This document shows, one piece after another, positions 1 to 11,949 of a stretch of 64,000 nucleotides of DNA; within the stretch, counting starts at the first letter, position 1; the number at the start of each line of letters is the position of its first letter. The DNA lies in NCBI RefSeq assembly GCF_030867095.1, contig NC_081830.1:36315832-36379831 (forward strand), in the 5' to 3' direction. Source of the stretch: Alligator mississippiensis (taxonomy: Eukaryota; Chordata; Crocodylia; Alligatoridae). The translations under genes were made by a program, and so were the position numbers. Under the pieces are notes generated by a model. It had not been told where the DNA came from and did not search any database. It saw only the letters and a list, made by a program, of their open reading frames with translations.

Positions 1-1392
1 CAAAGGGCAGCATCAGTTTTTCTGTGTCATACTCAGCAATACAAAGGGGAAGAGGCTGGTAACACCCAGGGAAAAAACCAAGAAGAGAACCCAGGTGTCA
101 CAGTTCCTGGGCAGCAGCCACAGCCAAAACTGGCATGGGACTTGAGGTTTGTGCTGCATCATTCAGAGCCCTCAGCCCAGTGCACACTGAAAGAGGTGGA
201 CAAGGAAAAGCCACCCCACCCTGCCACAGAGCTGCAGTGCCTGGCTTCTGGCCCTGTCTCCATCTCTGGGGTTGGTGGCTCCTGCTCCCTCTGATCTGCT
301 GACTGGGAAGAAGGGGAAGGACCCAGAGGGCTTGAACTTGTGCAGACTGGAGACGGTGGGGAGTGCTGGAGGGGGTGCAAAAACAGCAGCTTCCAACACT
401 GTTGCCCAGCCACAGCTGCCGTCTCAGCTGGCCTGGCCTTTATCACAGCCCCTGATTAATTTCTGTGTAGTACCCTCCCTGTGTGACTTGATGCATCTGC
501 CTTGCCCTGTCACAAGTTTCGTTCCCAGTTGTACAGAGAGGGAGCTTTGCAACAGCCCATGCTGTGAGAACATTGTCTTGCTGTGGGACCAAATAGCCAG
601 CCTCCTCCCTTTTCCTGCCCTCTCAGTGTGGGGACAGGACCCTACCTCTCCACACCCACCTGTCTCTAGTACAGGTACTGAATACAAACAAGACCATTGT
701 ACTAAGCAACAGCTGCTCCTCCCCTGGGTCTCTGAGCTCCACCCTTCTAAACCTGGGAACCCCAGCCCAGCCTTCCATGCCATAGGAGATATAGCTGGAG
801 GTGGCAAAAGGAAATGTTCTGCAGGAGGGATGGAGATGGGGCCTTCCTAGCAGTTCTGCCACTGCACTTTTGCATGCATGGTGAGTCTGTGCCCTGCTAT
901 CTCAGGGTACCTTTCTTTCCCATTCCCTCCATTTTTACTACCATTCTTTCTTTCCTTTCTTATTCTTTTTTTCTTCTTCTGTTTTCCTTCTATCTTCTTT
1001 CTACATCCTTCCATCCCCCATGGCCCAGGATGGTGCCCTTAGGGGCTGTGGAGGCCATTAGAGAACCTCATCTTTAGCTGCTCTGTGCATTCCTGCTTGA
1101 GACTTCTCTACAGCTGGAGAGCTATCCAGGGCCCCTCTGCAACACTATACACCCAGAATCCAGCTGCTTGTTTACCCTCCAGCCCTTCCCTAGCTGTCCT
1201 ATCAGCTGGGCTAAATCCCTGCCCCACTGGAAACCTAGCATAGCAACTCATTTGGCCTAAGGAAGGCACTGATAGAGAGGCCAGCACACAGAGAATGGCA
1301 TACAGGAAGCTGCATGGAAAAGTGCCCATCTCTGAGCCCTGAAGCTGTTTGGGTTCCTCTCTTTGGGTACAGCAGTTGTAGCAGTGGTGGTG
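1..1392. other. Intergenic DNA, no gene recognised
   Basis: No coding exon or known repeat is recognised here. The only compositional feature is a pyrimidine-rich tract at about 930-1015 on the + strand. A 192-codon open frame at 272-850 has no recognisable domain and looks like chance. Confidence 0.5.
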
Positions 1393-1790
1393 AATCACAG
1401 GAAAGTATGGCTGTAAGGGACCTCATGAGGTCATCTAGTCCAAGGGTGGCCAATCTGCATCGTGCATGCCACAAGTGACATGGGGAGCCTCTGTATGTGG
1501 TCCACAGCAGATCAGGGAGGGGACAAGCAACACTGCCAGATAGGGCAGGAAGCAGAAAGCAGAGCAGCAGATGGGCCAGGAGAAGAGGATTGGAGTGGCA
1601 CCAAGAAAGGGTGCAGAGCTAATTTGTGACATGCCTATAGAAAAGGTTGGCCCCACTGGTCTAGCCCAACCCGCTGCTCAAGGCAGGAGCATCCCTGCCT
1701 AAACCTTCCCAGTCAAGTGTTTGTGTAACCTGCTCTTAAAAAATTCCAGGGATGGAGGTTCCACAGCCTTACATAGATTTCATACTGGAT
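1393..1790 (-). repeat. Old CR1 LINE 3' end, split by a hAT element
   Basis: The minus strand carries the CR1 3' signature: a dominant 'gaggtcatctagtccaa' type block and the 'ggaggttccacagcct' block that encodes the end of ORF2. The two blocks are separated by the 218-bp element at 1442-1659. It is a 5'-truncated, diverged copy without coding capacity. Confidence 0.75.
1442..1659. mobile_element. Non-autonomous hAT element (218 bp) in CR1
   Basis: The insert interrupts the CR1 match cleanly. It is flanked by 8-bp direct repeats, TCTAGTCC at 1434-1441 and TCTAGCCC at 1660-1667, which differ at one base. The ends are imperfect inverted repeats (AAGGGTGGCCAA against the complement of TTGGCCCCACTGG). 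An 8-bp target duplication and short inverted ends fit the hAT superfamily. No transposase is encoded. Confidence 0.65.
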
Positions 1791-3225
1791 TCTATGTATT
1801 TCTATCTAATTGCTGCCGTTTGATCAGAGAGTTGAATTCTGGACCCTCAGGTTAAAACTCTACTGAGCTATTCATGGGGTACACAGAAGGGTCCCTGGCA
1901 TGCTCCCTACCTGGTGAGTTGTAGACCCTCCCCCCAACCCTGAAACACAGCCTTTACAGCCAAAATCCATAGAAGTGAGCCTGACGTCAGGCTCCAACTT
2001 CCCTTATTCATTCCCTTTTTACCAGCTCTTTTTACCACTTTGAGACAAGCCTGGCCTCCACCCTTCAGAAAGCGCCAGCATGTTTTGATAGGATCTGGTC
2101 CTGATTCCAAGTTGAAGACCCCAAGGACATTCACTGTGATGAAGACAGTGATCTGTTCCTCAGATGGTCTGCGAGCAAGGTGAGTACCTTCCACTTCAAA
2201 CCCCATTCTTGGTCTGTGATCCATCTCTGCCACCCACAGATGCCAGCATTATGAGACCAAGAGTTTCACAAACTTTAATGCACTTATCCTCATCCTCTGT
2301 AGGAGGTCAGGCAGTACATTCACCCAGCATACAGGTAGGGATCTGGGATGTAGATCAATTAAGGGATACATTTTAAAGGAACTGAGGTGACTGATGGTCC
2401 AGATGTGTTTGTAGTAGGATTTGCAAAGCCTGTTCTATTGACTGGACAAACTGCTGGAACTCTGCCTTTCTGCTCAGTGTACAAAAAAAGAGGGATGGCC
2501 AGAGGTGATTGGAAGGCTGGAGTTTGGTGCTGAACAGTTTAGTGCTTTACTTCCCCTTCACAGGACTCATACCCAAGTGTTCCTATTCAACCCAACAGTA
2601 AATAGGTACCATGCGTACCATGATAAACATGTGGCTGAGAGAGTTCTGACAAGCATGAGCCTACCTGGAGTAGGAAGCTGGATGACAGTATCTTGCAAAA
2701 TCCCTTCAAGCCCTCTTTTTATGATTCTGTGGTTAACTACACCATTGCAATGAACCACTGAGGCTTGGGTGGAACTTTAACTTTCAGACCTGATCAAACC
2801 TGAGCTTCAGTTAGCCCTGTATGCTGTGTCTAATAGTGACTGCCATGAGAAAGGACAAGAAAACCATCTATAGGCAGTGCTAAAATAATCTTTCTATGGG
2901 AAAGTTTCTTCCTTACTGTAGTATGTAGGGTGATGCTCCTTTCTAGTGGGTGGAAACCCTCAAGTGGTTCTTATTGGGGATTTTTCAATTTAGGATATCA
3001 GAAAGGTAATGAAACCAGACCAAGTAAACTGGTGCATAGTCTGTGGAAAAACAAGGAGCCAAACCCATATTGCCAGTGAGGTGAGTAGTGCTCTGGCTCA
3101 GGTAGACAACACCCTCCCTCCCCCCACCCTTTGTACAACATTTGCAGCAGCCCAGAATGTGCTGCTGAGCTGCTTTTTCTTGTCCTCATTCCCTGCCTCA
3201 TGCACTCGTGTTATAGGGGAGGGGG
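1791..3225. other. Intergenic DNA upstream of the receptor gene
   Basis: No exon or clear repeat is recognised. The receptor's 5' untranslated exon, if there is one, may lie here. A polypyrimidine-poor AG at about 3213 precedes the start codon by roughly 12 bases and could be an acceptor, but this is weak. Confidence 0.4.
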
Positions 3226-4170
3226 ATGGAGCTGGAGAATCAGACAGTGGTGACTGAATTCATCCTCCTGGGTTTGTCCCCAGCCCGAGAAGTCCAGCTT
3301 ATCCTCTTCTTCCTCTTCCTGTTCTTCTACATCATCATCCTCCCAGGGAACATCCTTATTATTCTCACCATCCTGCATGACCCCCACCTGGGCTCCCCCA
3401 TGTATTTCTTCCTGGCCAACTTGGCCTTCCTGGACATCTGTTACTGCTCTGTTACCCCACCAAAGATGCTGGCTGACTTCTTCTCCTTTCACAAGGCCAT
3501 CTCCTATGGAGGCTGCATGGCTCAGCTCTTTTTCCTCCACTTTTTGGGGGCAGCTGAAGCCTTCCTCCTCCTTGCCATGGCCTATGACCGCTATGTGGCC
3601 GTCTTCCAGCCCCTGCACTACACCATTGTGGTGAGCCGGGAGCTCTGCTGGATCCTGGTGGGGGCAACATGGATTGGGGGCCTATTCCACGGTGCTATCC
3701 AGGTGGCTCTGACTGCCCAGCTCCCTTTCTGTGGGCCCAATGTGCTGGACAACTTCTTCTGTGATGTTCCTCAAGTGGTCAAGCTGGCCTGCACAGACAC
3801 TTCTCTGGTGGAGATCCTGACCTTCTCCAACAACGGCCTGGTCATTCTCTTCTGCTTCCTCCTTCTCCTTGTCTCCTACTCCTTCCTCCTGCTCAAACTA
3901 CGGGCACAGTCAGCCCAAAGACAGAAGAAAGTGGCTTCCACCTGCATCACTCACATAATCATCGTCTTTATCATGTTTGTCCCAGCCATCTACATCTACT
4001 GCCAGCCCTTCCGCACCATCCGCATGGAGAAGGTGGTGGCCGTGTTGCACACTGTGGTCTTCCCTCTTACAAACCCCATGATCTACACACTGAGAAACAA
4101 AGAAGTGAAGTCAGCAATGAAGAGGATGGTCTGTAGATATGGGCTTTGTTGTAGAGAACTGAGCAAGTAA
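3226..4170 (+). CDS. Olfactory receptor, family 4-like (OR4)
   Basis: This single-exon, 314-residue seven-transmembrane receptor would bind odorants in sensory-neuron cilia and signal through Golf. Visible class II hallmarks are an N-glycosylation site NQT at residues 5-7, GN in TM1 (PGNILII), PMYFFLANLAFLD in TM2, MAYDRYVAVFQPLHY at the end of TM3, an ECL2 cysteine set (LPFCGPN, FFCDVPQVVKLAC), the KVASTCITHI block at the start of TM6 and NPMIYTLRNKEV in TM7. The CGPN...DVPQVVKLACTDT pattern is characteristic of family 4. Length and all landmark motifs are normal, with no stop or frameshift, so it looks functional. The start follows the usual position 4 residues before the N-glycan site. No second receptor is seen in the window. 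Subfamily is not assigned. Confidence 0.9.
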   Translation: MELENQTVVTEFILLGLSPAREVQLILFFLFLFFYIIILPGNILIILTILHDPHLGSPMYFFLANLAFLDICYCSVTPPKMLADFFSFHKAISYGGCMAQLFFLHFLGAAEAFLLLAMAYDRYVAVFQPLHYTIVVSRELCWILVGATWIGGLFHGAIQVALTAQLPFCGPNVLDNFFCDVPQVVKLACTDTSLVEILTFSNNGLVILFCFLLLLVSYSFLLLKLRAQSAQRQKKVASTCITHIIIVFIMFVPAIYIYCQPFRTIRMEKVVAVLHTVVFPLTNPMIYTLRNKEVKSAMKRMVCRYGLCCRELSK

Positions 4171-5492
4171 GCATAAGTTCAGGAGTTGGATTTTTTTTCT
4201 ATATGTAATGCCAGACACCTGTAACACCAAAAGAATTCCCAAGTAAATCTATAATGCATCTGCAGTGGCTAAAGAGTAGCTTTCAAGTAAATCTCTAGGA
4301 TATTTAGGATGGTACATTTCTTGTAATTTTGTATAAACTAAGGGATAATTCCAAAGAACCTCTGAAGCAACTTATCAATAGGTTTGTTGTGCTGGTTATT
4401 TTATGTCTATACCACAGCTCTTTAATAGTTTTATAAGGGTAGGTAGGGTCTGGAAAGTTGGAGGGGGTTGGGGTTAACATCTAAGGTCAAATTCTCTACA
4501 ATTTTTCACTAGTGTAACCCTTAGGTATTTTCTAAGTAGCTAGACAGTTATATACATAATGTTTGTAATGTAACCATAACACCTATGGGGTAGCAATGTA
4601 GTAGTTAAGAGAGCAACTGGCAGTAATTTTCTTGAAATTTAGGAACATAGGACTGCAAGTGTCCTTCTGGGTCCTCTTGTCCAGTGACCTGTTTTCACAG
4701 GTAACTATTTCATATGCTGTCCTTCAGAATTTCTATGAAATCATTATTGGATATCTATGGAGTAAGTCTGTATTATATGAGGAGTTTCTACATCCATTGT
4801 AATTGCAGGAAGTATGTGGTTTAGCAATACAATTTCTAATATTACTGGGCTAATGGAGTGATATTGTAGTAACTATGAAGCATCTGTGCAATAGCTGTAT
4901 TTCATAGTATTTATGGATAAATTATTTAATAATCCTGGAGTGTCTGTGATGTGAATATATTTGGAGTAACTCTGTTCATTCTGTAAAAATGGCTTTGGAA
5001 TAGTTGTATCTAGAAAGCAACTCTATAGCAACTCAAAAACAATTCAAAGTAATTTCAGTGTATCTAGTGAAGAACTACCTACTCCATTAATGGAGAATCA
5101 AAGAGAGTCCAGGTTGCAATTGTGGTGCGATTTTTCAGATGGTACAACATATTGTGAACAATTGCCCAGTTAGATCATTTAAAGGCTATCTAAAATCAAT
5201 CCATGCAGCTACCCCTGATGTAGTCAAATGGCTATTAAATTTAGATATTAATCTATGAATGTTATAATTCTAAAATGTCATATGAAAGAAGGAGAGTGAA
5301 AAACTATAGTACTCATTGGTGCTAATGGAATATGTATGGAGTAACTCTGCTCCTGTAAAATGTGTTACAAACTTATTTTTTGGTATGAATCCAGATACTA
5401 ATTATTACTGAATAATTATTAACAACAATTAATGAACATCCATCCATGGTCAAATAATGACCCCTATATCTATTGATTAGTGCTAACTTTAA
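4171..5492. other. AT-rich intergenic DNA downstream of the receptor
   Basis: AT-rich sequence with no recognised exon. It presumably includes the receptor 3' UTR. No repeat family is identified with confidence. Confidence 0.4.
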
Positions 5493-5830
5493 ATCATAGG
5501 AATGGAAGGGACCTCTATGGTCACCTAATCCAACTGAAACACAAGCAATTCTCTCAACCTTTCCTCATACAGCTTGCCTTCCACCCCTTCATTTTTCTTT
5601 TGTCCATCTCTGGACCCTCTCTAACTTCTTTGCATCTGTTTTAAAATGTCAAGTCCAGAATTTCACATAATATTTTAAATGAGGTTTAATACCAAGACCA
5701 CATCTGAATTTTTACAACTGTGTTGCTGACTTACGTTGAATGTATGATTCACCAAAAATTCTAGACCCTTCTCAGGAATCCTGCCACTTAGCTAATTAAC
5801 TTCCATTGTTTGTGCTTTTGATAATTCTTC
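5493..5830 (-). repeat. Old, diverged CR1 fragment
   Basis: On the minus strand this matches the 3' half of CR1 ORF2. Recognisable blocks are the 'aatggaagggacctc' end, 'tctggaccctctctaac' and 'cacataatattttaaatgagg'. High divergence implies an old insertion. Confidence 0.6.
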
Positions 5831-6439
5831 CAGAGGCATATCATTTTGCATTTGTTTGCATCATCAACTTGTTTTTCTTCATTCATCATAAACAATAAGA
5901 CCCATAGTCAGTTGTAAGTCATAACAATAAATTCATAGCATGATTTTTCTGCAGATTTGTAACCCTTTGAGGATATGTTATCCCATACTGTAGATAGGAT
6001 TGATTAGATGGAAGCTCACTTTTTTTTCTAAACTTTTGCCAAAAGCCAGCGATTGCAATTTGTAGCTGCTTTGCATTCATCTTTGTACCAAGCTTTCATG
6101 TGGAGAGAATTGTAATTTAAAGTAGACAGTGTGAGTCTTCTCAATCACAGAGAATCAGCTCTTCTATGGGTCCCAAATGCCAGGTCTAAAGACTCAAAAT
6201 GAGCCTTTAGAAGCTCATATGACGATCATGATTTCTGCACTGATGAACACCTCTAAAATACTACAAAAAGCAATAATACTTTGCATTTGCTCATAGCTTG
6301 GTTGAAATTAGACTCACCTTAGCAACTGTGTTCAGCTTGAGTTCTCTAGTGCAGGGAGGGAAATTACTATTATTAGCAACAAAACAACAATAATAGTATT
6401 AGTTGTAAGATACTACACAATTTAAAATATTGCAGGAAG

Positions 6440-6720
6440 GGAGAAAGGGATAATATTTAGAGAAGTGGAGACAGGTGGTCAGGACCCTTGAGTTTTATCC
6501 CTAGCTCCTAGATGGGTGTGAAGTCCAGAAGGTTGGGGGGAGGGGCAAGACAGGAGCTAGGTTCTGTACAGAGGATCAATGGTGCTACTGTAGCAAGGTC
6601 AGGCATGTACAATATTTTCCCTCCGTGCCATTTCCTCCTGTGTCTTGGGTTAAGCAATATAGATGATGTGGTTATTGCTGTCAGTGAGATATATGGTTAA
6701 ATATTGATTGAGATCTCAAG
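6440..6720 (+). repeat. Possible MIR/tRNA-derived SINE relic
   Basis: A B-box-like stretch (cttgagttttatcccta) is followed about 200 bases later by a block resembling the MIR 3' region (gagatatatggttaaat). The match is by eye and weak. Confidence 0.3.
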
Positions 6721-7483
6721 GACAGAATCTAGCCCTTTGACTTACAAGTTATGATGTCATTTATTTGTGTTAATATTAGCAGCCATTAGTCCCATTGAAA
6801 CTAACAAGTCCCTGAGGCAAAGATCCTACAAAATCATATGCTTCCAGCTTCGCAAAGGATGCATCATCTGTCAAAGAGAGAATTTTTACCTTTGCTTTTG
6901 GCATTTGTTGTTGTTTGTTGGTTTTATTGTTCCTTTCACATTAAACTGGGCCACACTTCTGGCAGTTACCATTTAGGAATCAACCTCAGGTTTGAAACTG
7001 AATAGAAAAAGGGGGGAAACTACTGACCAACTTTTTCATTTGTTCAATATTTCTGTCTTGGAATATCCTGGCAACCAGGGACTGCATCTAATAGAGGAAT
7101 TCGGCACTGTGCCGAAGTCCAGTACTGTAAGCCCCAGGGCCGCCTGCTAGCTAGAGCTACTCTGCCCTGGCATAGCATGCTGCAGTCCTGGGCACATGTT
7201 CAAAGGGCATGCCCAGGAGCAATAAACTCTGATGTAAAGTGTGCTGGAGTTTATGTGCACCAGAATTTATTGCTTTGACTCAATTGCACATGTAAAAGTG
7301 CCCACAGCTAAGGCAACAAGCATCATTTGCTCACACCCTTCTACCCAGCCTAAGAAATGAGGGGGTGAGAGCTTCAATAGGGGAACCCAAAGTAAGCATT
7401 TTCAGCATGCACAAAATCCAGATCTTGCAAGGAGAGGCATGCCAGGGTCCCCTCAGGGTGCTCTCATTACCTCATTTCCAGGG

Positions 7484-7735
7484 TTCATAGATTCATAGAT
7501 TGTAAGGGGCTGGAAGGGACCTCGCAAGATCCTCGGATCCAGCTCCCCTGCACTGGCAGGAAAGACAACTGGGGTCATGTGACCAGCAAGGTGACCATCC
7601 AGTCTCCTCTTGAAGGGCTGGCACATGCAGAGTGGGAATGAGAGTGCAGAGCCTATTTGCCTTGGCAAGGAGGTGGCTGCCACAGTATAGACATGTACTT
7701 GGTGCACGTTGAACACATATTGACAAAACTGGGCT
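7484..7735 (-). repeat. CR1 LINE 3' end
   Basis: It starts with two TTCATAGA units (the CR1 3' tail read on the complement), followed by the 'ggctggaagggacctc' and 'gtctcctcttgaagggc' blocks. It is 5'-truncated to about 250 bp. Confidence 0.75.
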
Positions 7736-8422
7736 CCTCAGTAAATGCACTTGTGGCTGCTTTCTTATAAAACCCAGCTGCTGGTTGTAGTTCTAGGGAC
7801 CATACACAGCATTGGTGGCCAAACTGTTTACCCCTTTCCTCTGAAAACTAAAATCTGGACACTGTCAAAAGTCACAGAGCAATCAGTGATGTGCACACAG
7901 TGACCCAGATCAAAGAATAATTTGTAGTTAAATGATTTCTTCAGGAGTTGCACCCCCCACCCCTTGCCGATCTGCACCAATCTGACCATGGGATAAAATT
8001 TCTTCCTGGCTCTAAATGCAGCAATCGACCCTGAGGAGCGGGGCATGACCCTTAACTTGGAATCTCCAGGTTTGAGTCCCACCAGAACATTGGGATCAAA
8101 ATCCCCATACAGCCAACACCCAGTGCATCTGAGGAAGGTAAAAAATCCAAAAACCCTGACCCCTGTAGCAGCAGAAGAGTTTTGCATTCCCCTGTAGTGG
8201 AGAGCATGGCCTGCTTCCTGGGATCTCTTGAACATATTTTAACAATTTTTATAGTAGCAGGATATTAACCACCATGGATGGTCCCCTGCTTTACTTGGGG
8301 CAGGTAAGGGTGTTGTATCAAGATGCTGTATCAAATCAAATGTTGTGTCCAGGTTGACCGTGTAGTTTTGCTAAGAGGTTAGATTATGGATTTGTATATG
8401 ATGGCTCAGATAGCGATAATTC

Positions 8423-8475
8423 TGCCTCAAGCAGGAGGTTGGACTCCTCTGGAAGTCCCTTCCACTCCTAATATT
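8423..8475 (+). repeat. Very short CR1 3' fragment
   Basis: It contains 'gcaggaggttggactcctctgga' type sequence followed by 'agtcccttccactcctaat', the extreme 3' end of CR1 in + orientation. Confidence 0.6.
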
Positions 8476-8516
8476 TAAAACAAAAATATAAAATAAAAAA
8501 TAGACATGAAGACAGA

Positions 8517-8595
8517 GGCAGGTTCTAGACCCTTTCTGGACAAGGGAGGGATCTAGAACCTGGGTTACTGACTTCCTAAGCAAGTGCCCTAATCT
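8517..8595. repeat. Foldback repeat with tRNA-like halves (copy 1)
   Basis: A + strand B-box-like block (caggttctagaccc) is followed by an inverted copy (gatctagaacctgggtt) and then an A-box-side block (gcaagtgccctaa). The two halves are in opposite orientation. The same arrangement recurs at 44296-44720, 48817-48955 and 49050-49235. Confidence 0.5.
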
Positions 8596-9587
8596 GGACA
8601 TGGGTGTGCTTTTCCCCTATCACTTTTTTCAGGACTTACATTCAGGTCTGCATACATGGTGCTATGTACATACCCAGCCAGTGCATAGCCTACATACACA
8701 CTTACACATCCACAACACAACAGCTAAAAATGCCCAGGTACATGGTTGTGGAACTGCTATTTAGGTGTACAAAAGGAAACAGATTTGCAACCTATAAGTA
8801 CCCAATACATGGAGCTGGATAGATGGGAGAGTCCCCAGTTCCCAACTCCAACCTTCTTTCCTAATCACCACACAGAAGAATAGAATCCACCCCCTGTTGC
8901 AGGTACATCAAAGAGAGCTGCGTACACGTCCTTCTGCCCCACCAACCATTGCCTATGGAGTGTCCACCATGGTGGGTAACAGTCAGGCTTCATCTTTCCT
9001 GCTCTCCTTCTGGCCACTGCTCTCTATTCTGAAGCTGCCCAGTGGCCCACTACCTAACTCTGATGTAAGTCTAGGTATCAAATTAAAATACACTCTTTGA
9101 TATTTCCTGTTGTCAGGGTTTTAGGTGCTCCTCCAGTTCAGGGGAAGTAACACAGTGGCCTGTCTACTTAAGAAGAGGCAGCTAACCTGGGCAAGGGGCT
9201 GCAGCTATGGGAAGGCTAATGAGGGAGGGGTTGGCTGGGAATCAAATACCCCAGCAGGCACAACCAGAGGGAGGTGTGGAAAGGAAGCACCAGAGATCAG
9301 AGACTTCTGCACTACAAGGAGGGCAAGCTTGTGGTGGGAAGGCTGATGCCACAGCAGACCCCTTCCAGTGTCCAAGACAATAAGGTTTCTTGTTTACTTG
9401 CTTTATTTTGTTAAAAGACTGTATATTACTGGGGCATGCTGAAAGACACTCCAGGGAGCAACAGCCAGTGAGTTTAAAAGACTGGATGTTGCTGGGGCTT
9501 TTGCCCCAGGGAGGGGCCTGGTTGAAAAAGCCCTGAGGTGGCAACCTGCCAGAGGGTACTTAGTGTTTTACATTCCAGTTCTGGGTG

Positions 9588-10687
9588 CCTGTGTCTCTCC
9601 ATTCAAAGTATAGAAAACTTGGGCTTTGGCTTAGGATTCACCAAACTCCCTATCACATCAGAAAACTTTGACTTTGTGGATTCCAGCCCCAGAGCCAGCA
9701 TTGGGAAGTTAAGTATCTCTGGATTACCATACCCAAGTCCTTTTTTGGCTTTTAAGGCATAGAGCCCAAATAGTGTAGGCCCAGTCCCTTCAGCCATCCA
9801 CAGCAGGATCGTCCCAACAACCTGTCTCCCAGAGCAGTGACATACAGACACCTCACCTGGTCCATCTCAGCCCCATCACATGTTCCCCAAGGCAGGATCA
9901 CCCACAATAGTACTATAAAGCTTTATTCTTTCAGCTTAACAACCAACCACTTCAGGGCTCAGGTTTTTCTTTCTCTACCTGTTTGGACACACTGAACACC
10001 TTCTTAGTCATAGCAAGAGCAAAGCAATGAGCCCTAGCTAAAATTAGAGCTTATTTTCTTATGCCAGCCAAAACTGAGATGTGGCTAGAAGGCAAAACCA
10101 AAACCAGCTATGATACAAGGGTGACCACTTATGACACCAAGGTTCTACCAAGCCTTTTCATTGTGTAACCCTCCCCCAGCACCAGGGCCAGGCACTATAC
10201 CAGATTCAAGATCCTCAGGGTGTCAATAGGTTTGGGCTCTCCCTCAGGCAGCTCGGCTGGCTGAAGTGTTCCGCCAAAAAGAAAGGTGTGTTCCTCACTC
10301 TCACCGTCCCAAGAATCCACTCCAGCCTAAGTAATGGATAGGGCTCTTTATTTTAGCTATAACTATTTACAGAAAAAAGAAGATAAAAAGATTAATAACA
10401 AATATAATACACATATATACATATATGCATTACATAGGTTCAACAACACCCATTAAAACCCATAACCAAAATATTATCTATAAACCCAACATTAGTGAAT
10501 AGTCCATCCAACAAGTGGTCCTACTTACAACAGCCCTATCAATATATGTCCATTCACAGATTATAGACCCTAAACCTCAGGTCATAGATGGCAACACTGC
10601 TGCTGCTATGAGTGGTCACCAGATGGCAGTGCGCGGCTCCTAGTGTTTCTTTCAAGTAGAAACCTCTGTCCAGACAGCAGCAGGATT
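9588..10687. other. Intergenic DNA, probably old repeats, unresolved
   Basis: No exon is recognised. TTTATT-containing stretches near 9920 and 10350 and the C-rich blocks around them look like decayed repeat ends, but no target duplications or terminal repeats could be established. Confidence 0.3.
10614..10630 (+). promoter_or_regulatory. Candidate CTCF-binding motif
   Basis: The bases TCACCAGATGGCAGTGC agree well with the core CTCF motif (CCANNAGATGGCA/GNT). This is a motif match only, with no evidence of occupancy. Confidence 0.35.
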
Positions 10688-10975
10688 TCATAGATTTCAT
10701 AGACATTAGGGCTGGAAGGGACCTCGGAAGATCATCGAGTCCAGCCCTCTGCCCCAGGGGCAGTAAGTCAGCAGGGACCATAGGATCCCAGCAAGATAAA
10801 CATCCAGATGTCTTTTGAAGGCGTTCAAAGTAGGTGCTTGAACCACTTCCGGCAGCAGTCTATCCCAAACCATGGGGGCTCGGACAGTAAAGAAGTTCTT
10901 CCTTATATCCAGCCTGGATGATTCCTTCCCTTTAAACAAACTTCTTATAAGCACTACAAGATTAAATGCCTCCCC
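10688..10975 (-). repeat. CR1 LINE 3' end
   Basis: The minus strand encodes the typical CR1 ORF2 end ([14 protein letters not shown], then FKRHLDVYLAG) followed by the 3' untranslated block and tail. It is a 5'-truncated copy of about 290 bp. Confidence 0.8.
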
Positions 10976-11949
10976 ATGTTCCCTTTCCTTGTGAAACTAG
11001 GGCTGCTTAATAGAGTCTGCCTGCCTTTACCGGCAGGTCCCCTGCTCCTGCAGCCTAAACTCTCCAACAGCTCCAACCCAGCCACAAGCACAGACTCCCC
11101 CCTGCCCTTTCCCAGGGCACCCGAGTCCTGAGTTTGCACAGCTCTTCTCCAAGATAAGGGATTCAGCTCCTTAATGAGCACCACAGGTTGTCCATCTTTC
11201 CTGGTGTGTTGGATCCCCAGAGTAGGCTTTCAGTCCCCTCCCTAGATGGAGAGACCATCCCAATCCTCTCCCTCAAGTTGGGAAATGGCTCCTCCCTTCT
11301 CTCTCTCTTTCCCACCGTCTGCTGTGTTTATATCCCGGATCAGCTGCAAGCATATTTTTAGGTTTGCACCTCTTCAGAGCTTCTGCATGCAAGCCCCTTC
11401 CCACCCTTTCTGCAAAGGCTGTAGCATTGCTTCCCTACCCAGCGTGCTGTCTCCACAGCCAGGCAGCTATTACAATTGGATGGCACATTTTCCCTGGTCA
11501 GGCCCATAGACTTTAGCAGAGAGAGCCTGAAGGTGACAGAGGGAACCCCATAGGAATCGTGTTTCCACATCCCTTTATACTGCTTGTTAAATATCCATCC
11601 AAGCCTCTTCTCATCTCTACAACCTGCTCCAGGGCTTGGAAGCACCTTGTCCCTTTGGCTGCAGTTTTATAGGGCAGGGATCTTCCAGAAGACCTAAGAG
11701 AATTAGATATTGAAACTGTATGAGAGAACGTTATCCTCAGGTCCCAGAGGGACTCACCACCCCTGGCTGGGACCTCTGCTGTAGCTACTATCTTGCATAC
11801 AGTTGAGGCAAGGTTCTGCTACCAGAACACTTCAGTGGGACCAAAGAAATTCTGAGGGTTCCTGATTCAGTGCTGCCTGTTTTTCACCCTATGTCCCCAA
11901 ACCTAGATCAGCCCAAGGAGTTGGGAACCCTGCGGTAAGCAAACATGTG

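Noticed and set aside
272-850. 192-codon + strand open frame
   Set aside because: No domain, no splice context and average composition for non-coding sequence. Likely chance.
7084-7300. Palindrome TTCGGCACTGTGCCGAA and nearby inverted 'agcaataaa' blocks
   Set aside because: These could be a miniature element, but no consistent arms or target duplication could be defined.
9111-9587. Possible solo LTR starting TGTCAGGG with CCTGT on both sides
   Set aside because: The right end does not show CA or an inverted match to the left end, so the 5-bp repeat may be chance. The left-end resemblance alone is not enough.
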